A DNA stretch of 60,954 nt from an uncultured Oscillospiraceae bacterium. GTDB taxonomy: Bacteria; Bacillota; Clostridia; Oscillospirales; Ruminococcaceae. Under the pieces are notes generated by a model. The model was not told where the DNA came from and did no database searches. It saw only the letters and a program-made list of their open reading frames with translations. Of the stretch, positions 43,361 to 51,319 are shown in pieces. The position numbers and the translations under genes are program-made. The first letter of the stretch is position 1. The number at the start of each line of letters is the position of its first letter. The stretch lies in the NCBI GenBank assembly GCA_910587135.1, contig CAJULF010000013.1, positions 1 to 60,954 on the forward strand. The letters run 5' to 3'.

Positions 43361-44199
43361 TGCTCCTTTACATAGTATACCATAATTTCCTCGATTGACG
43401 GAGCGTCCGCGGCGATATCGGGGTATTTTTCCGCGGCGGTGGTCAGCACCTCATTAGAATATCTGCCCTTGCGCATTCCGATTATATCCGCCTTGTCTAT
43501 CCGCGCCAGTTCATCGTCGGTGCATTTGAGTATCCTGTGGCGCTCCAGCATTTCGTTGCGTTCCTCGGTGAAGATTATGCTGCCCTTGTGTATAAAGCAT
43601 ATGTAATCCGCGATATGCTCCAGGTCGCTGGTGATATGGGTTGAAATAAAGATGGAGTGCGTTTCGTCCTGCATGAATTCCATAAAGATATCAAGTATCT
43701 CGCTGCGCATTACGGGGTCAAGTCCGCTTGTAGGCTCGTCGAGAATCAACAGGCGAGGATTGTGGCTGAGCGCCGCTGCGATGGAAAGCCGCATTTCCAT
43801 ACCGCGTGAGAAGCTCTTGAATTTCTTGTCGAGAGGCAGCTCAAAGCGGTTAAGATAGCCGAAGAAGTCAGCGCTGTCCCAAGTTTTGTATATCCCCGAC
43901 ATTACCTTGTCGAGCTGCTTTGCGTTAAGGTTCGCGGGGAACGCCAGTCCGTCAAACACAACTCCAATCTGCTCCTTGATCTGCGAGGAAAGCCCCGACG
44001 CGTCCTCACCAAGAACCGTAACCGTGCCTTCTCCCTTTTTCAGCAGCCCTAAAATCGCCTTTATCGTGGTGGATTTTCCCGCGCCGTTCTCGCCGATAAA
44101 TCCCATTACCGACCCGCAGGGGACGGAAAGATTGATATTATTCAGCTTAAATTTCGGGTAGACCCGCGTTACGTCCTTAAGTTCGATACAGTTTTCCAT
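43357..44199 (-). CDS. ABC transporter ATP-binding protein
   Basis: A 280-residue ATPase that energises the two permeases. Walker A GENGAGKST (about 37-45), signature FSRGMEMRLSIAA (about 128-140), Walker B LLILDEPTSGLD and the switch histidine ISTHI are all present. The signature reads SRGM instead of SGGQ, as in many ABC-2 exporters. The C-terminal 70 residues form an extra domain common to this group. Confidence 0.93.
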   Translation of the reverse strand: MENCIELKDVTRVYPKFKLNNINLSVPCGSVMGFIGENGAGKSTTIKAILGLLKKGEGTVTVLGEDASGLSSQIKEQIGVVFDGLAFPANLNAKQLDKVMSGIYKTWDSADFFGYLNRFELPLDKKFKSFSRGMEMRLSIAAALSHNPRLLILDEPTSGLDPVMRSEILDIFMEFMQDETHSIFISTHITSDLEHIADYICFIHKGSIIFTEERNEMLERHRILKCTDDELARIDKADIIGMRKGRYSNEVLTTAAEKYPDIAADAPSIEEIMVYYVKEQ

Positions 44200-44241
44200 A
44201 ATTACTCTCCCTTACATTCGCGGAAGCCTGCCGCCTCCGCC

Positions 44242-44607
44242 CTAAAAAAATATTTCCAGTATTTCGGTCAGTTCTTCCTTGCTCACGCCGCTCCGCTTGG
44301 CTATCTCGGCGGCTTGGGACAGATGCTGCTCTATTTCACGGAGATTCTGCTCCCTGAGCATTTCGGGGTCTGCCGCCGCAACAAAACTGCCGCGCCCCGT
44401 AAAGGATTCGATAAGCCCCTCCGCTTCAAGGCTTTCGTATGCCCGCTTTGTGGTTATCACGCTTACGCGCAGATCCTGCGCCAGCGCTCTCATGGAGGGC
44501 AGCGGATCGCCCTCTTTAAGCGTTCCCCCGAGTATCATGCCCTTTATCTGCGACACTATCTGCTCGTATATCGGAACGCCGCCCGAATTTGTTATCACTA
44601 TGTTCAT
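44242..44607 (-). CDS. GntR-family regulator, YtrA subfamily
   Basis: A 121-residue transcription factor. The winged helix is at about 10-75 (PIYEQIVSQIKGMILGG, LPSMRALAQDLRVS, ITTKRAYESLEAEGLIES), and only a short helical tail follows, as in the YtrA subfamily rather than the large-ligand-domain GntR groups. First gene of the ABC exporter operon, so it probably represses its own operon until a cell-envelope signal appears. Confidence 0.9.
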   Translation of the reverse strand: MNIVITNSGGVPIYEQIVSQIKGMILGGTLKEGDPLPSMRALAQDLRVSVITTKRAYESLEAEGLIESFTGRGSFVAAADPEMLREQNLREIEQHLSQAAEIAKRSGVSKEELTEILEIFF

Positions 44608-44720
44608 CAGTTTACCTCTATGCCGCTCTACGCGCGGGGACTGCGCATTCCCCTGCGCTTTGAACGGCAGCTCTTCCGAAAGATTTTACCGGTTGAGATA
44701 TCAAAGTTTATTTTGTAAAC

Positions 44721-44745
44721 ATTGTGTATATCTCATATATACAAT
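44721..44745 (-). promoter_or_regulatory. Probable YtrA-type operator
   Basis: An imperfect palindrome TTGTGTATAT/ATATATACAA around CTC, directly downstream of the -10 box on the minus strand. A dimeric GntR protein bound here would cover the transcription start of its own operon. Confidence 0.6.
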
Positions 44746-44771
44746 ATACCATATTGTTTTTGGTTTGTCAA
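44743..44771 (-). promoter_or_regulatory. Promoter of the regulator-ABC exporter operon
   Basis: On the minus strand a perfect TTGACA (44766-44771) and TATATT (44743-44748) are 17 bases apart. It overlaps the operator palindrome by 3 bases. Confidence 0.8.
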
Positions 44772-44829
44772 GGGGGTTTTTAAAAATTTTTTTGCACAAA
44801 ATTATAAATTGTAAACTGTTAAAAACGGA

Positions 44830-44858
44830 TTGATTTTCTCGGAAGAAAATGGTATAAT
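44830..44858 (+). promoter_or_regulatory. Promoter of the redox fusion-importer operon
   Basis: TTGATT (44830-44835) and TATAAT (44853-44858), 17 bases apart, give a leader of about 120 bases before the ATG at 44988. Confidence 0.75.
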
Positions 44859-44871
44859 ATTCAAAAGTAAT

Positions 44872-44957
44872 AGGTAACGGCTTATGTTACCTCTGAGAAC
44901 CCGTCTTTACAAGATATTACATGTGTCTTTTCGGCAAATTTTGTGAAGGCAGGTTCT
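44872..44957 (+). promoter_or_regulatory. Structured leader before the redox fusion gene
   Basis: AGGTAAC (44872-44878) pairs with GTTACCT (44886-44892), and AGAACC (44896-44901) pairs with GGTTCT (44952-44957), closing a 50-base region. No known riboswitch core is recognised. Whether it regulates the operon is inference from its position. Confidence 0.4.
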
Positions 44958-44987
44958 GAAATTAAAATATGAAAGGTATTGTTTGCC

Positions 44988-47558
44988 ATGAAGGTTGTTA
45001 TTATCGGCGGAGTTGCCGCGGGTACTAAGGCGGCGGCTAAGATAAAGCGCGAGGACAGGTCGGCGCAGGTAAAAATATTCACGAAGAGCGCGGATATTTC
45101 CTATGCGGGCTGCGGACTGCCCTATTTCGTGGGCGGCGGTATTGAAACCCGCGATGAACTTATAGTGAATACTCCCGCGAAATATTCATCGCTGACGGGC
45201 GCGGAGGTTTACACGGGGCAGGAGGCGGTGTCGGTAGATCACGCGAAAAAGACGGTCGCGCTGCGCTCCGTTTTGGACGGCAGTGAAAGCGAGGAGAGCT
45301 ACGACAAACTGATCATCGCCACGGGCGCGGTACCCATTATTCCAAAGGTGGACGGCGCGGGGCTTTCGGGGGTATTCACCGTGCGCACTCCCGACGACGC
45401 GATAGATATACGCGAATTTATACAGAAGAACTCCGCGAAAAGCGCGGTGGTTGTCGGCGCGGGCTTTATCGGCATGGAAATGGCGGAAAATCTCATGGCG
45501 CAGAAGCTGTCGGTCACGCTTATGGATATGGGCGGGCAGATACTCCCCAATGTGCTTGATCCGGAAATGGCAGGCTACGCGGCGCGGCTTCTGCGGCAAA
45601 AAGGGCTTAAGATACTTACGGGAACTACCCTTACCGCGATAAATGGCGGCGAAAGGGTTGAGGGCGTTTCCACAAGCATGGGGAATATTTCCGCGGACAT
45701 GGTTATAATGAGCGTGGGTGTGCGCCCCGCCACGGACTTCCTTAAGGACAGCGGCGTGGAGCTGATAAACGGCGCTGTCGCGGTGGACGAATATCAGCAT
45801 ACAAATCTTCCCGACATCTACGCGGCAGGGGACTGCGCAGTTGTAAAGAACCGCGTAACGGGAGCGCGGCAGTGGTCGGCAATGGGTTCGACAGCCAATA
45901 TTACCGCGAGATGCCTTGCGCGCACGCTGACAGGCAGTGAAACTCCTTATGTGGGCTGCCTCGGCACGGGTGTGATAAGGCTGGCGGACGGGCTGAACGC
46001 GGGCCGCACCGGTCTTTCAGAGGAGCAGGCGCGGAACGCCGGCTTTAATGTGATAACGGCGGTATGCGTGACCGACGACAAGGCGCATTATTATCCCGAT
46101 TCCGACAGCTTTGTCACAAAGCTGATAGCTGACAGGGATACGGGCAGACTTCTTGGATTGCAGGTGATCGGCGCGGGCACGGTGGATAAGATGACTGATA
46201 TCGCGGTGGTCGGCATATCCGCGGGGCTTTGCCTGAGCGATTTTGACACGTTGGATATGGCTTACGCGCCGCCGTTTTCCACAGCTATACACCCTTTTGT
46301 GCAGGCGTGCGGTATTCTTGAAAACAAGATAAGCGGCGCGCTGGAGAGCTTCACTCCCGCGGAGTACCTCAGCGGCGCGGCGAAGGGCTACCGCGTGATA
46401 GACGTTCAGCCCGAACATAAAATTTTCGGCGCGGAGTGGGTTGATCTGGGCAAGGTTCTCGGAGAGCTTAAGGGGATTCCCAAGGACGAAAAGCTGCTTC
46501 TTGTGTGCACCAAGGGCAAGCGCGGCTATTTCCTGCAAAACCGTCTGAAGCATTACGGATATACCAATACAAGAGTGCTGGAGGGCGGAGTGTTTTTCAA
46601 CACGGTAAAGGCGGAGAACGCCGCGGGAAAGCTGCCTCCCGAGGAGATAAAGCGCGTTAAGGCGCTGGGCTGCCTGTGGGATAAGCGATATCCCGACGTT
46701 TTCAACGTAAGGATAATCACCAAAAACGGAAAAATTACCGCCGCCGACCAAAAAGCGATCGCGGAGGCTGCGGAGAAATACGGAAGCGGCGAGGTGACAA
46801 TGACCTCCCGCCTTACGCTGGAAATTCAAGGCGTCCACTACGCGGTTCTTGACGAGCTGATGGAGTTCCTTAAAGAGCATGACCTGCTCACAGGCGGCAC
46901 AGGCTCGCTGGTGCGTCCCGTCGTTTCCTGCAAGGGCACCACCTGTCAGTACGGGCTGCTTGACAGCTTCGGACTAAGCGAAAAGATACACGAGCGCTTC
47001 TATCTCGGCTATCATGATGTGACTTTGCCGCATAAATTCAAAATAGCTGTGGGCGGCTGTCCCAATAACTGCGTAAAGCCCGATCTGAACGACCTGGGCG
47101 TTGTCGGACAGCGTGTGCCGGTCGTAAATCACGATATGTGCCGCGGCTGCAAAAAGTGTCAGGTGGAGAACTCCTGCCCAATTAAAGCTGCAAAAGTGGA
47201 CAATGGCAAACTGAATATCTCTGAGGACTGCAACAGCTGCGGACGGTGCAGGGAGAAGTGTCCGTTCGGAGCGATTCCCGAGTATACCGACGGGTACAGG
47301 ATATATATCGGCGGAAGATGGGGAAAGAAAATTGCGCGCGGAAAGCCGCTTGACAGGCTTTTTACCTCCGAAGAAGAGGTGCTTGACATCATTGAGCGCG
47401 CGATTCTGTTCTTCCGCGACGAGGGCATAACGGGTGAGCGCTTCGCGGATACCATAGAGCGGTTGGGCTTCGACTATGTTCAGGATAAGGTGCTGAACGA
47501 CAAAATCGATAAGAGCGCTGTGCTGAAAAAGAATGTAAAGGGCGGTGCTACCTGTTGA
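44988..47558 (+). CDS. CoA-disulfide reductase / rhodanese / siroheme reductase / ferredoxin fusion
   Basis: An 856-residue cytoplasmic redox protein joining four modules. Residues 1-450 are an FAD/NAD(P)H disulfide reductase of the CoA-disulfide reductase type (GGVAAGTKAA, redox C42 in YAGCGLPYF, VVGAGFIGME, AAGDCA). About 455-545 is a rhodanese-like domain with C507 in LVCTKGKRG. About 565-700 is a sulfite/nitrite reductase domain with C648, C653, C691 and C695, the pattern for a coupled siroheme and 4Fe-4S. About 705-765 has two 4Fe-4S motifs (CRGCKKC, CNSCGRC). It could pass electrons from NAD(P)H through sulfane sulfur or sulfite chemistry. Start is the ATG after GAAAGG; a TTG at 44979 is less likely. 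Confidence 0.9.
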   Translation: MKVVIIGGVAAGTKAAAKIKREDRSAQVKIFTKSADISYAGCGLPYFVGGGIETRDELIVNTPAKYSSLTGAEVYTGQEAVSVDHAKKTVALRSVLDGSESEESYDKLIIATGAVPIIPKVDGAGLSGVFTVRTPDDAIDIREFIQKNSAKSAVVVGAGFIGMEMAENLMAQKLSVTLMDMGGQILPNVLDPEMAGYAARLLRQKGLKILTGTTLTAINGGERVEGVSTSMGNISADMVIMSVGVRPATDFLKDSGVELINGAVAVDEYQHTNLPDIYAAGDCAVVKNRVTGARQWSAMGSTANITARCLARTLTGSETPYVGCLGTGVIRLADGLNAGRTGLSEEQARNAGFNVITAVCVTDDKAHYYPDSDSFVTKLIADRDTGRLLGLQVIGAGTVDKMTDIAVVGISAGLCLSDFDTLDMAYAPPFSTAIHPFVQACGILENKISGALESFTPAEYLSGAAKGYRVIDVQPEHKIFGAEWVDLGKVLGELKGIPKDEKLLLVCTKGKRGYFLQNRLKHYGYTNTRVLEGGVFFNTVKAENAAGKLPPEEIKRVKALGCLWDKRYPDVFNVRIITKNGKITAADQKAIAEAAEKYGSGEVTMTSRLTLEIQGVHYAVLDELMEFLKEHDLLTGGTGSLVRPVVSCKGTTCQYGLLDSFGLSEKIHERFYLGYHDVTLPHKFKIAVGGCPNNCVKPDLNDLGVVGQRVPVVNHDMCRGCKKCQVENSCPIKAAKVDNGKLNISEDCNSCGRCREKCPFGAIPEYTDGYRIYIGGRWGKKIARGKPLDRLFTSEEEVLDIIERAILFFRDEGITGERFADTIERLGFDYVQDKVLNDKIDKSAVLKKNVKGGATC

Positions 47559-48520
47559 GAAAATTTTTCTGTGTTATATTGTCGGCGGTCCTGATGACGG
47601 GCTGCGCGTCGGGCGCGGACAGTTTGGGCGGCTCGGATAATTCCAATGCTTCCGGCGCTTCGGCGGAGGCGTATTCCTTTACGGACGATCTGGGCAGAAG
47701 CGTTATGGTGAATTCCCACGAGCGGGTTGCGGCTTTGCTGGGCAGCTTTGCGGAGGTGTGGTATCTGGCGGGCGGGGAAGTGGCTGCAGCTCCCGATGAC
47801 GCGTGGGACGATTTTGATTTTCAGATGTCCGAGAGCGCGGTAAATCTCGGCAAAATTAACGATCTCAGCCTTGAAATGTTGTTTTCGGCTTCTCCCGACT
47901 TTGTGATAGCAAGCAGCAATATCCGTGTGGACCTGGAATGGCTGGACACTCTGGAGAGTGCGGGGATTCCCGTGGCGTATTTTGACGTATCGGATTTCGA
48001 TGATTACCTCCATATGCTTGATATATGCACCGATATCACCAAGCGAAAGGATCTGTACAAGACCAACGGCACGGATATACAGTCTCAGATAGACACGGTG
48101 CTTGCCGAAAGCGAGAACCGCGTTGCCCGAAACGGCGCTCCCACAGTACTTTCGCTGAGAGCTTCCTCAGCCAGTGTACGCGCGAAAAACAGCAGCGGCA
48201 ACGTGCTCGGCGAGATGTTTAAGGCACTTGGCTGCGTAAATATCGCGGACAGCGATGAATCCCTGCTTGAAAATTTAAGCATGGAGTACATTATAAAATC
48301 CGACCCCGATTTTATTTTTATGGTTTACCTTGGGAACGCGGAAAGCGCACAGCAGAAGGTTGACGAGTTTATCGCGGATAATCCGGCATGGGAGGAGCTG
48401 ACCGCCGTTAAAGAGGGCAGAGTGTATATCATGGATAAGCGGCTGTATAATCAGAAGCCCAATTCCCGCTGGGGAGAGGCTTACGAGGGACTGGAGCGTA
48501 TCCTCAGCGGTGAGCAATGA
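47555..48520 (+). CDS. ABC importer substrate-binding lipoprotein, FecB-like
   Basis: A 321-residue exported lipoprotein with signal peptide MRKFFCVILSAVLMTGC (lipobox LMTGC, cysteine 17), a Ser/Gly/Asn-rich tether (18-37) and a two-lobed TroA/FecB-type domain beginning with FTDDLGRSVMVN. The TTG start overlaps the stop of the redox fusion gene, tying the two. Such proteins bind siderophores, haem or corrinoids; the ligand here is unknown. NSRWGEAYEGL near the end is typical of the family. Confidence 0.88.
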   Translation: MRKFFCVILSAVLMTGCASGADSLGGSDNSNASGASAEAYSFTDDLGRSVMVNSHERVAALLGSFAEVWYLAGGEVAAAPDDAWDDFDFQMSESAVNLGKINDLSLEMLFSASPDFVIASSNIRVDLEWLDTLESAGIPVAYFDVSDFDDYLHMLDICTDITKRKDLYKTNGTDIQSQIDTVLAESENRVARNGAPTVLSLRASSASVRAKNSSGNVLGEMFKALGCVNIADSDESLLENLSMEYIIKSDPDFIFMVYLGNAESAQQKVDEFIADNPAWEELTAVKEGRVYIMDKRLYNQKPNSRWGEAYEGLERILSGEQ

Positions 48521-49482
48521 AGAAGCACATTTTTTGGATAGCCGCGGCAGTCTGTGTGTTGGCGGCAGTCCTCAGTCTGTGCGTGGGGGCGGTGTGGCTG
48601 TCCCCGGCGGAACTTTTCGGCGGTAATACACCCGAGTGGAGAATTTTCCGCTACGCGCGGCTTCCGCGAACCGCCGCCTGCCTGCTGGCGGGCGCGGGGC
48701 TTGCTGCGTCGGGCGCGGTGATACAAGGTGTGCTGGCTAACCGTCTTGCTTCCCCCGGTATAATCGGAGTAAACGCGGGCGCGGGTCTGGGAGTCACCGT
48801 CTGCTGCGCTTTTGGCGCGATATACGGCTTGGCGGTGGCGGGAGCTGCGTTTGTGGGAGCGCTGTTGGCTGTGCTTACGGTTGCTTTTGCGGCGCATAAG
48901 ACTTCCGCGTCGCGTTCCGCGGTGATTTTGGGCGGAGTAGCTGTGAACAGCTTTCTTACCGCCGTATCCGAGGGAATAATTACTCTTTTTCCCGAGATAG
49001 GCATTATCACGTCCGATTTCCGTACAGGCGGATTTTCGGGAGTGGTTTCTTCGCGGCTCGTTCCCGCAGGGATAATGATAATTGTCGGGCTTGCGGCGGT
49101 GATATCCCTTTCCAACGAGCTTGACCTGCTTTCAATGGGTGAGGAAACGGCGCAGGGTCTGGGACTTTCCGCAAAGAAAGCGCGTACGGTTTTCCTGACG
49201 CTTGCCGCGCTCCTTGCGGGAGCGAGTGTGAGCTTTGCGGGTCTGCTGGGTTTTGTTGGACTGATCGTCCCCAATATCGCGCGCAGACTGGTAGGCGGTG
49301 AGAGCCGTCGTCTGCTGCCGTTTTCCGCGGTTTTCGGAGCGGCGCTGGTAACGCTCTGCGATTGTGCCGCGAGAACGCTTTTTGCTCCCTACGAAATACC
49401 CACGGGAATAGTATTGTCAGCTATCGGGGCGCCGTTTTTCATTCTGCTGCTTCTGCGGCACAAGGGCGGGCACAGCGGCTGA
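48517..49482 (+). CDS. FecCD-family ABC importer permease
   Basis: A 321-residue membrane protein with about ten helices. LPRTAACLLAGAGLAASGAV and LASPGIIGVNAGAGLG are the FecCD hallmarks, and GFVGLIVPNIARRLVG is the loop that contacts the ATPase. It overlaps the lipoprotein gene by 4 bases. A single permease gene implies a homodimer in the membrane. Confidence 0.92.
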   Translation: MKKHIFWIAAAVCVLAAVLSLCVGAVWLSPAELFGGNTPEWRIFRYARLPRTAACLLAGAGLAASGAVIQGVLANRLASPGIIGVNAGAGLGVTVCCAFGAIYGLAVAGAAFVGALLAVLTVAFAAHKTSASRSAVILGGVAVNSFLTAVSEGIITLFPEIGIITSDFRTGGFSGVVSSRLVPAGIMIIVGLAAVISLSNELDLLSMGEETAQGLGLSAKKARTVFLTLAALLAGASVSFAGLLGFVGLIVPNIARRLVGGESRRLLPFSAVFGAALVTLCDCAARTLFAPYEIPTGIVLSAIGAPFFILLLLRHKGGHSG

Positions 49483-49489
49483 ACGCGTA

Positions 49490-49614
49490 ATACTAATTGA
49501 TGGTCTACGTTTGACATCTTCGCGGAAATCCCATGCCTCTCGCTGCGTCAATGCTCCTTGCGATAGGATGGTCTATCCGCAAATCTTGTCTGCACTCCGA
49601 CGATCAATTAGTAT
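49490..49614. mobile_element. MITE-like element inside the importer operon (125 bp)
   Basis: Inverted ends ATACTAATTGAT (49490-49501) and ATCAATTAGTAT (49603-49614) are perfect, and homology continues inward for about 35 bases with mismatches (TTTGCGGA/TCCGCAAA-like blocks). It fills almost the whole gap between the permease and ATPase genes, which are otherwise expected to be coupled. No target duplication is obvious. Confidence 0.75.
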
Positions 49615-49640
49615 AATTTATCAATGGAAACGGGGCGATT

Positions 49641-50402
49641 TTGACGGGGACACTTTTATCATCGGAAAATATGTGCGCGGGGTATCGGCGCGAGGTGCTG
49701 CACAATATTTCAGTCGGATTTTCGGGCGGAGAGATAACCTCGATAATAGGACCGAACGGGAGCGGCAAAAGTACGCTCCTCAAAGCCTTGATAGGCATAG
49801 TGCCGAAAAGCGGCGGGAGCATTCTTGTTGGCGGAACGCCCATTGAAAAGCTCAGCGCGGCGGCTGTGGCGCGGCGGGTCGCCTACCTGCCGCAGTCCAA
49901 AAAGATACCCGAGCTTTCGGTGATGACAATGGTGCTTCACGGTAGATTTGCACATTTGTCATATCCTCGCCGCTACCGCAGGGAGGATATAGTCGCCGCG
50001 GAGCGGGCACTGGGAATGACTGGGCTGAGCGAATTGGCAGGGGAGAGCATATCTACGCTGTCGGGCGGCACACAGCAGCGTGTATTTCTCGCAATGGCTC
50101 TGGCGCAGGATTCTCCTGTGATACTGATGGACGAGCCTACCTCGTTTATGGATATCTCTCATCGTATAAAGCTTATGGAGCTGTGCCGTGAGCTTGCCGA
50201 CAGCGGTAGAGCGGTGGTTTCGGTGCTGCATGATCTTCCCATGGCGCTGAAATACTCCGACAAAACGATGGTGCTTTCGGAGGGTACTCTGCGCGCTGTG
50301 GGTTCTCCCGAGGAGGTGTTCCGAAGCGGTATTCTCGACATCGTTTTCGGGATAAAGCTGAAACGAACCGAAACCGAAACCGGTTTACTGTATTATTATT
50401 GA
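49641..50402 (+). CDS. FecE-like ABC importer ATP-binding protein
   Basis: A 253-residue ATPase for the importer. Walker A GPNGSGKST (about 38-46), Q-loop YLPQSKK, signature LSGGTQQRVFLAMALAQ, Walker B VILMDEPTSFMD and switch histidine VLHDL are all present. It starts with TTG behind ACGGGG; the inserted element just upstream may have replaced the original start region. It closes the operon, followed by family B repeats. Confidence 0.9.
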   Translation: MTGTLLSSENMCAGYRREVLHNISVGFSGGEITSIIGPNGSGKSTLLKALIGIVPKSGGSILVGGTPIEKLSAAAVARRVAYLPQSKKIPELSVMTMVLHGRFAHLSYPRRYRREDIVAAERALGMTGLSELAGESISTLSGGTQQRVFLAMALAQDSPVILMDEPTSFMDISHRIKLMELCRELADSGRAVVSVLHDLPMALKYSDKTMVLSEGTLRAVGSPEEVFRSGILDIVFGIKLKRTETETGLLYYY

Positions 50403-50484
50403 AAAAGCCTATTGACAACGCAAAGTCGGCGCATGAAATTTTGAAATTTTTTTAAATAACCCAATTTAGGTCAACCTATATACA
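50401..50484 (+). repeat. Family B repeat, internally deleted copy B3a
   Basis: Begins GAAAAAGCCTATTGACAACG, keeps GTCGGCGCATGAAATTTTGAAATT (split; the two ends of the family joined directly) and the tail TTAGGTCAACCTATATAC, but lacks both internal hairpins. It overlaps the importer ATPase stop and precedes terminator T1 of this locus. Confidence 0.8.
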
Positions 50485-50488
50485 AATA

Positions 50489-50517
50489 AGGGTAATGCTC
50501 AAAAAAAGCATTGCCCT
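50489..50517 (+). terminator. Terminator T1 3' of the importer operon
   Basis: AGGGTAATGCT/AGCATTGCCCT around an A-rich loop; it has one G-T mismatch position compared with its duplicate at 50714-50741. It has no T-run of its own because a repeat starts directly after it. Confidence 0.7.
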
Positions 50518-50713
50518 CAGCTTGTAAAAAAAGCCTATTTGCCGCGCAATGTCAGAATATTAAATTTCAAAAAGTACACATTTGCCAAATGGCAAATGTG
50601 TACGGTTTCCGTTAGGCATGCGGAGTGAAGCGCAGCGTAACGGAGTATGACTAACGGAATTTTTGAAATTTTTTTAAATAATTCGCTCTTGGTCAACCTT
50701 TATATACAGTCTG
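50518..50713 (+). repeat. Family B structured repeat, full copy B3b (196 bp)
   Basis: Starts CAGCTTGTAAAAAAAGCC, contains the perfect hairpin TACACATTTGCCA/TGGCAAATGTGTA and the second helix CCGTTAGGCAT/ATGACTAACGG, and ends GGTCAACCTTTATATACAGT then CTG. It is bracketed by two near-identical terminators. Compared with copy B1 both helices differ in sequence but keep pairing. Confidence 0.87.
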
Positions 50714-50746
50714 AGGGCAATGCTCAAAAAAGCATTGCCCTTTTAT
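50714..50746 (+). terminator. Terminator T2 3' of repeat B3b
   Basis: AGGGCAATGCT/AGCATTGCCCT followed by TTTTAT. Nearly identical to T1 of this locus (one substitution and one A fewer in the loop), but unrelated to the terminators at the EAL locus. Confidence 0.85.
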
Positions 50747-50749
50747 ATT

Positions 50750-51319
50750 TCATTCGTCCAAGGAGCATTTCCAATCGCTGCCAACTCCGTAGACATGAGA
50801 ATAAAGATCTCTGCGTATATTAAGGTATTCGCTCTGCGAAATCGCTCTCGGGTAAGTCATGAGTCTGAGCAAAACAGGGGGCTGATTACCGGAAATAGGC
50901 GGCTGGATATAGTCGTATGGATTGATTGTAAATCCCAGACGCTCATAGAAACCCGTGCGGCGTTTTGCAGTGCCGCTTTGTTCGGACGGCTCAGCTTCCA
51001 GTACTATCAAGCCGCACGAGAGCTTTTTAAGCTCCTCTGCCATCGCCGCGCCGATCCCCTTTCCGCGAAGCTCGGGAGATACTGCGAAATGCTCCAGATA
51101 AATAAACTCGTCCATTTCCCAGTAGTTCATATAGCCCGCCAGATTTCCATTGGGACAATAACACAGGCTGCGGAACTGTGTGTGCTCATATTCCGCGAAA
51201 TGCTCCGCCTTGGTGCGGCGCTCGCAGGCGGGAAACGAAATCTCCGTAAGCTCGTACAGCGAATCAAAAACCTTCGCCGGCGGGGGATTTTCGCCGCTGT
51301 ATATCGTGATATCCGTCAT
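50750..51319 (-). CDS. GNAT family N-acetyltransferase
   Basis: A 189-residue acetyl-CoA-dependent acyltransferase. Motif A is LEHFAVSPELRGKGIGAAM (about 95-113), with the pyrophosphate-binding RGKGIG, and GFYERLGF is the closing motif. Substrate is unknown. Its start overlaps the xylB stop by 4 bases, so the two are translated together; this pairing has no obvious metabolic logic. Confidence 0.87.
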   Translation of the reverse strand: MTDITIYSGENPPPAKVFDSLYELTEISFPACERRTKAEHFAEYEHTQFRSLCYCPNGNLAGYMNYWEMDEFIYLEHFAVSPELRGKGIGAAMAEELKKLSCGLIVLEAEPSEQSGTAKRRTGFYERLGFTINPYDYIQPPISGNQPPVLLRLMTYPRAISQSEYLNIRRDLYSHVYGVGSDWKCSLDE

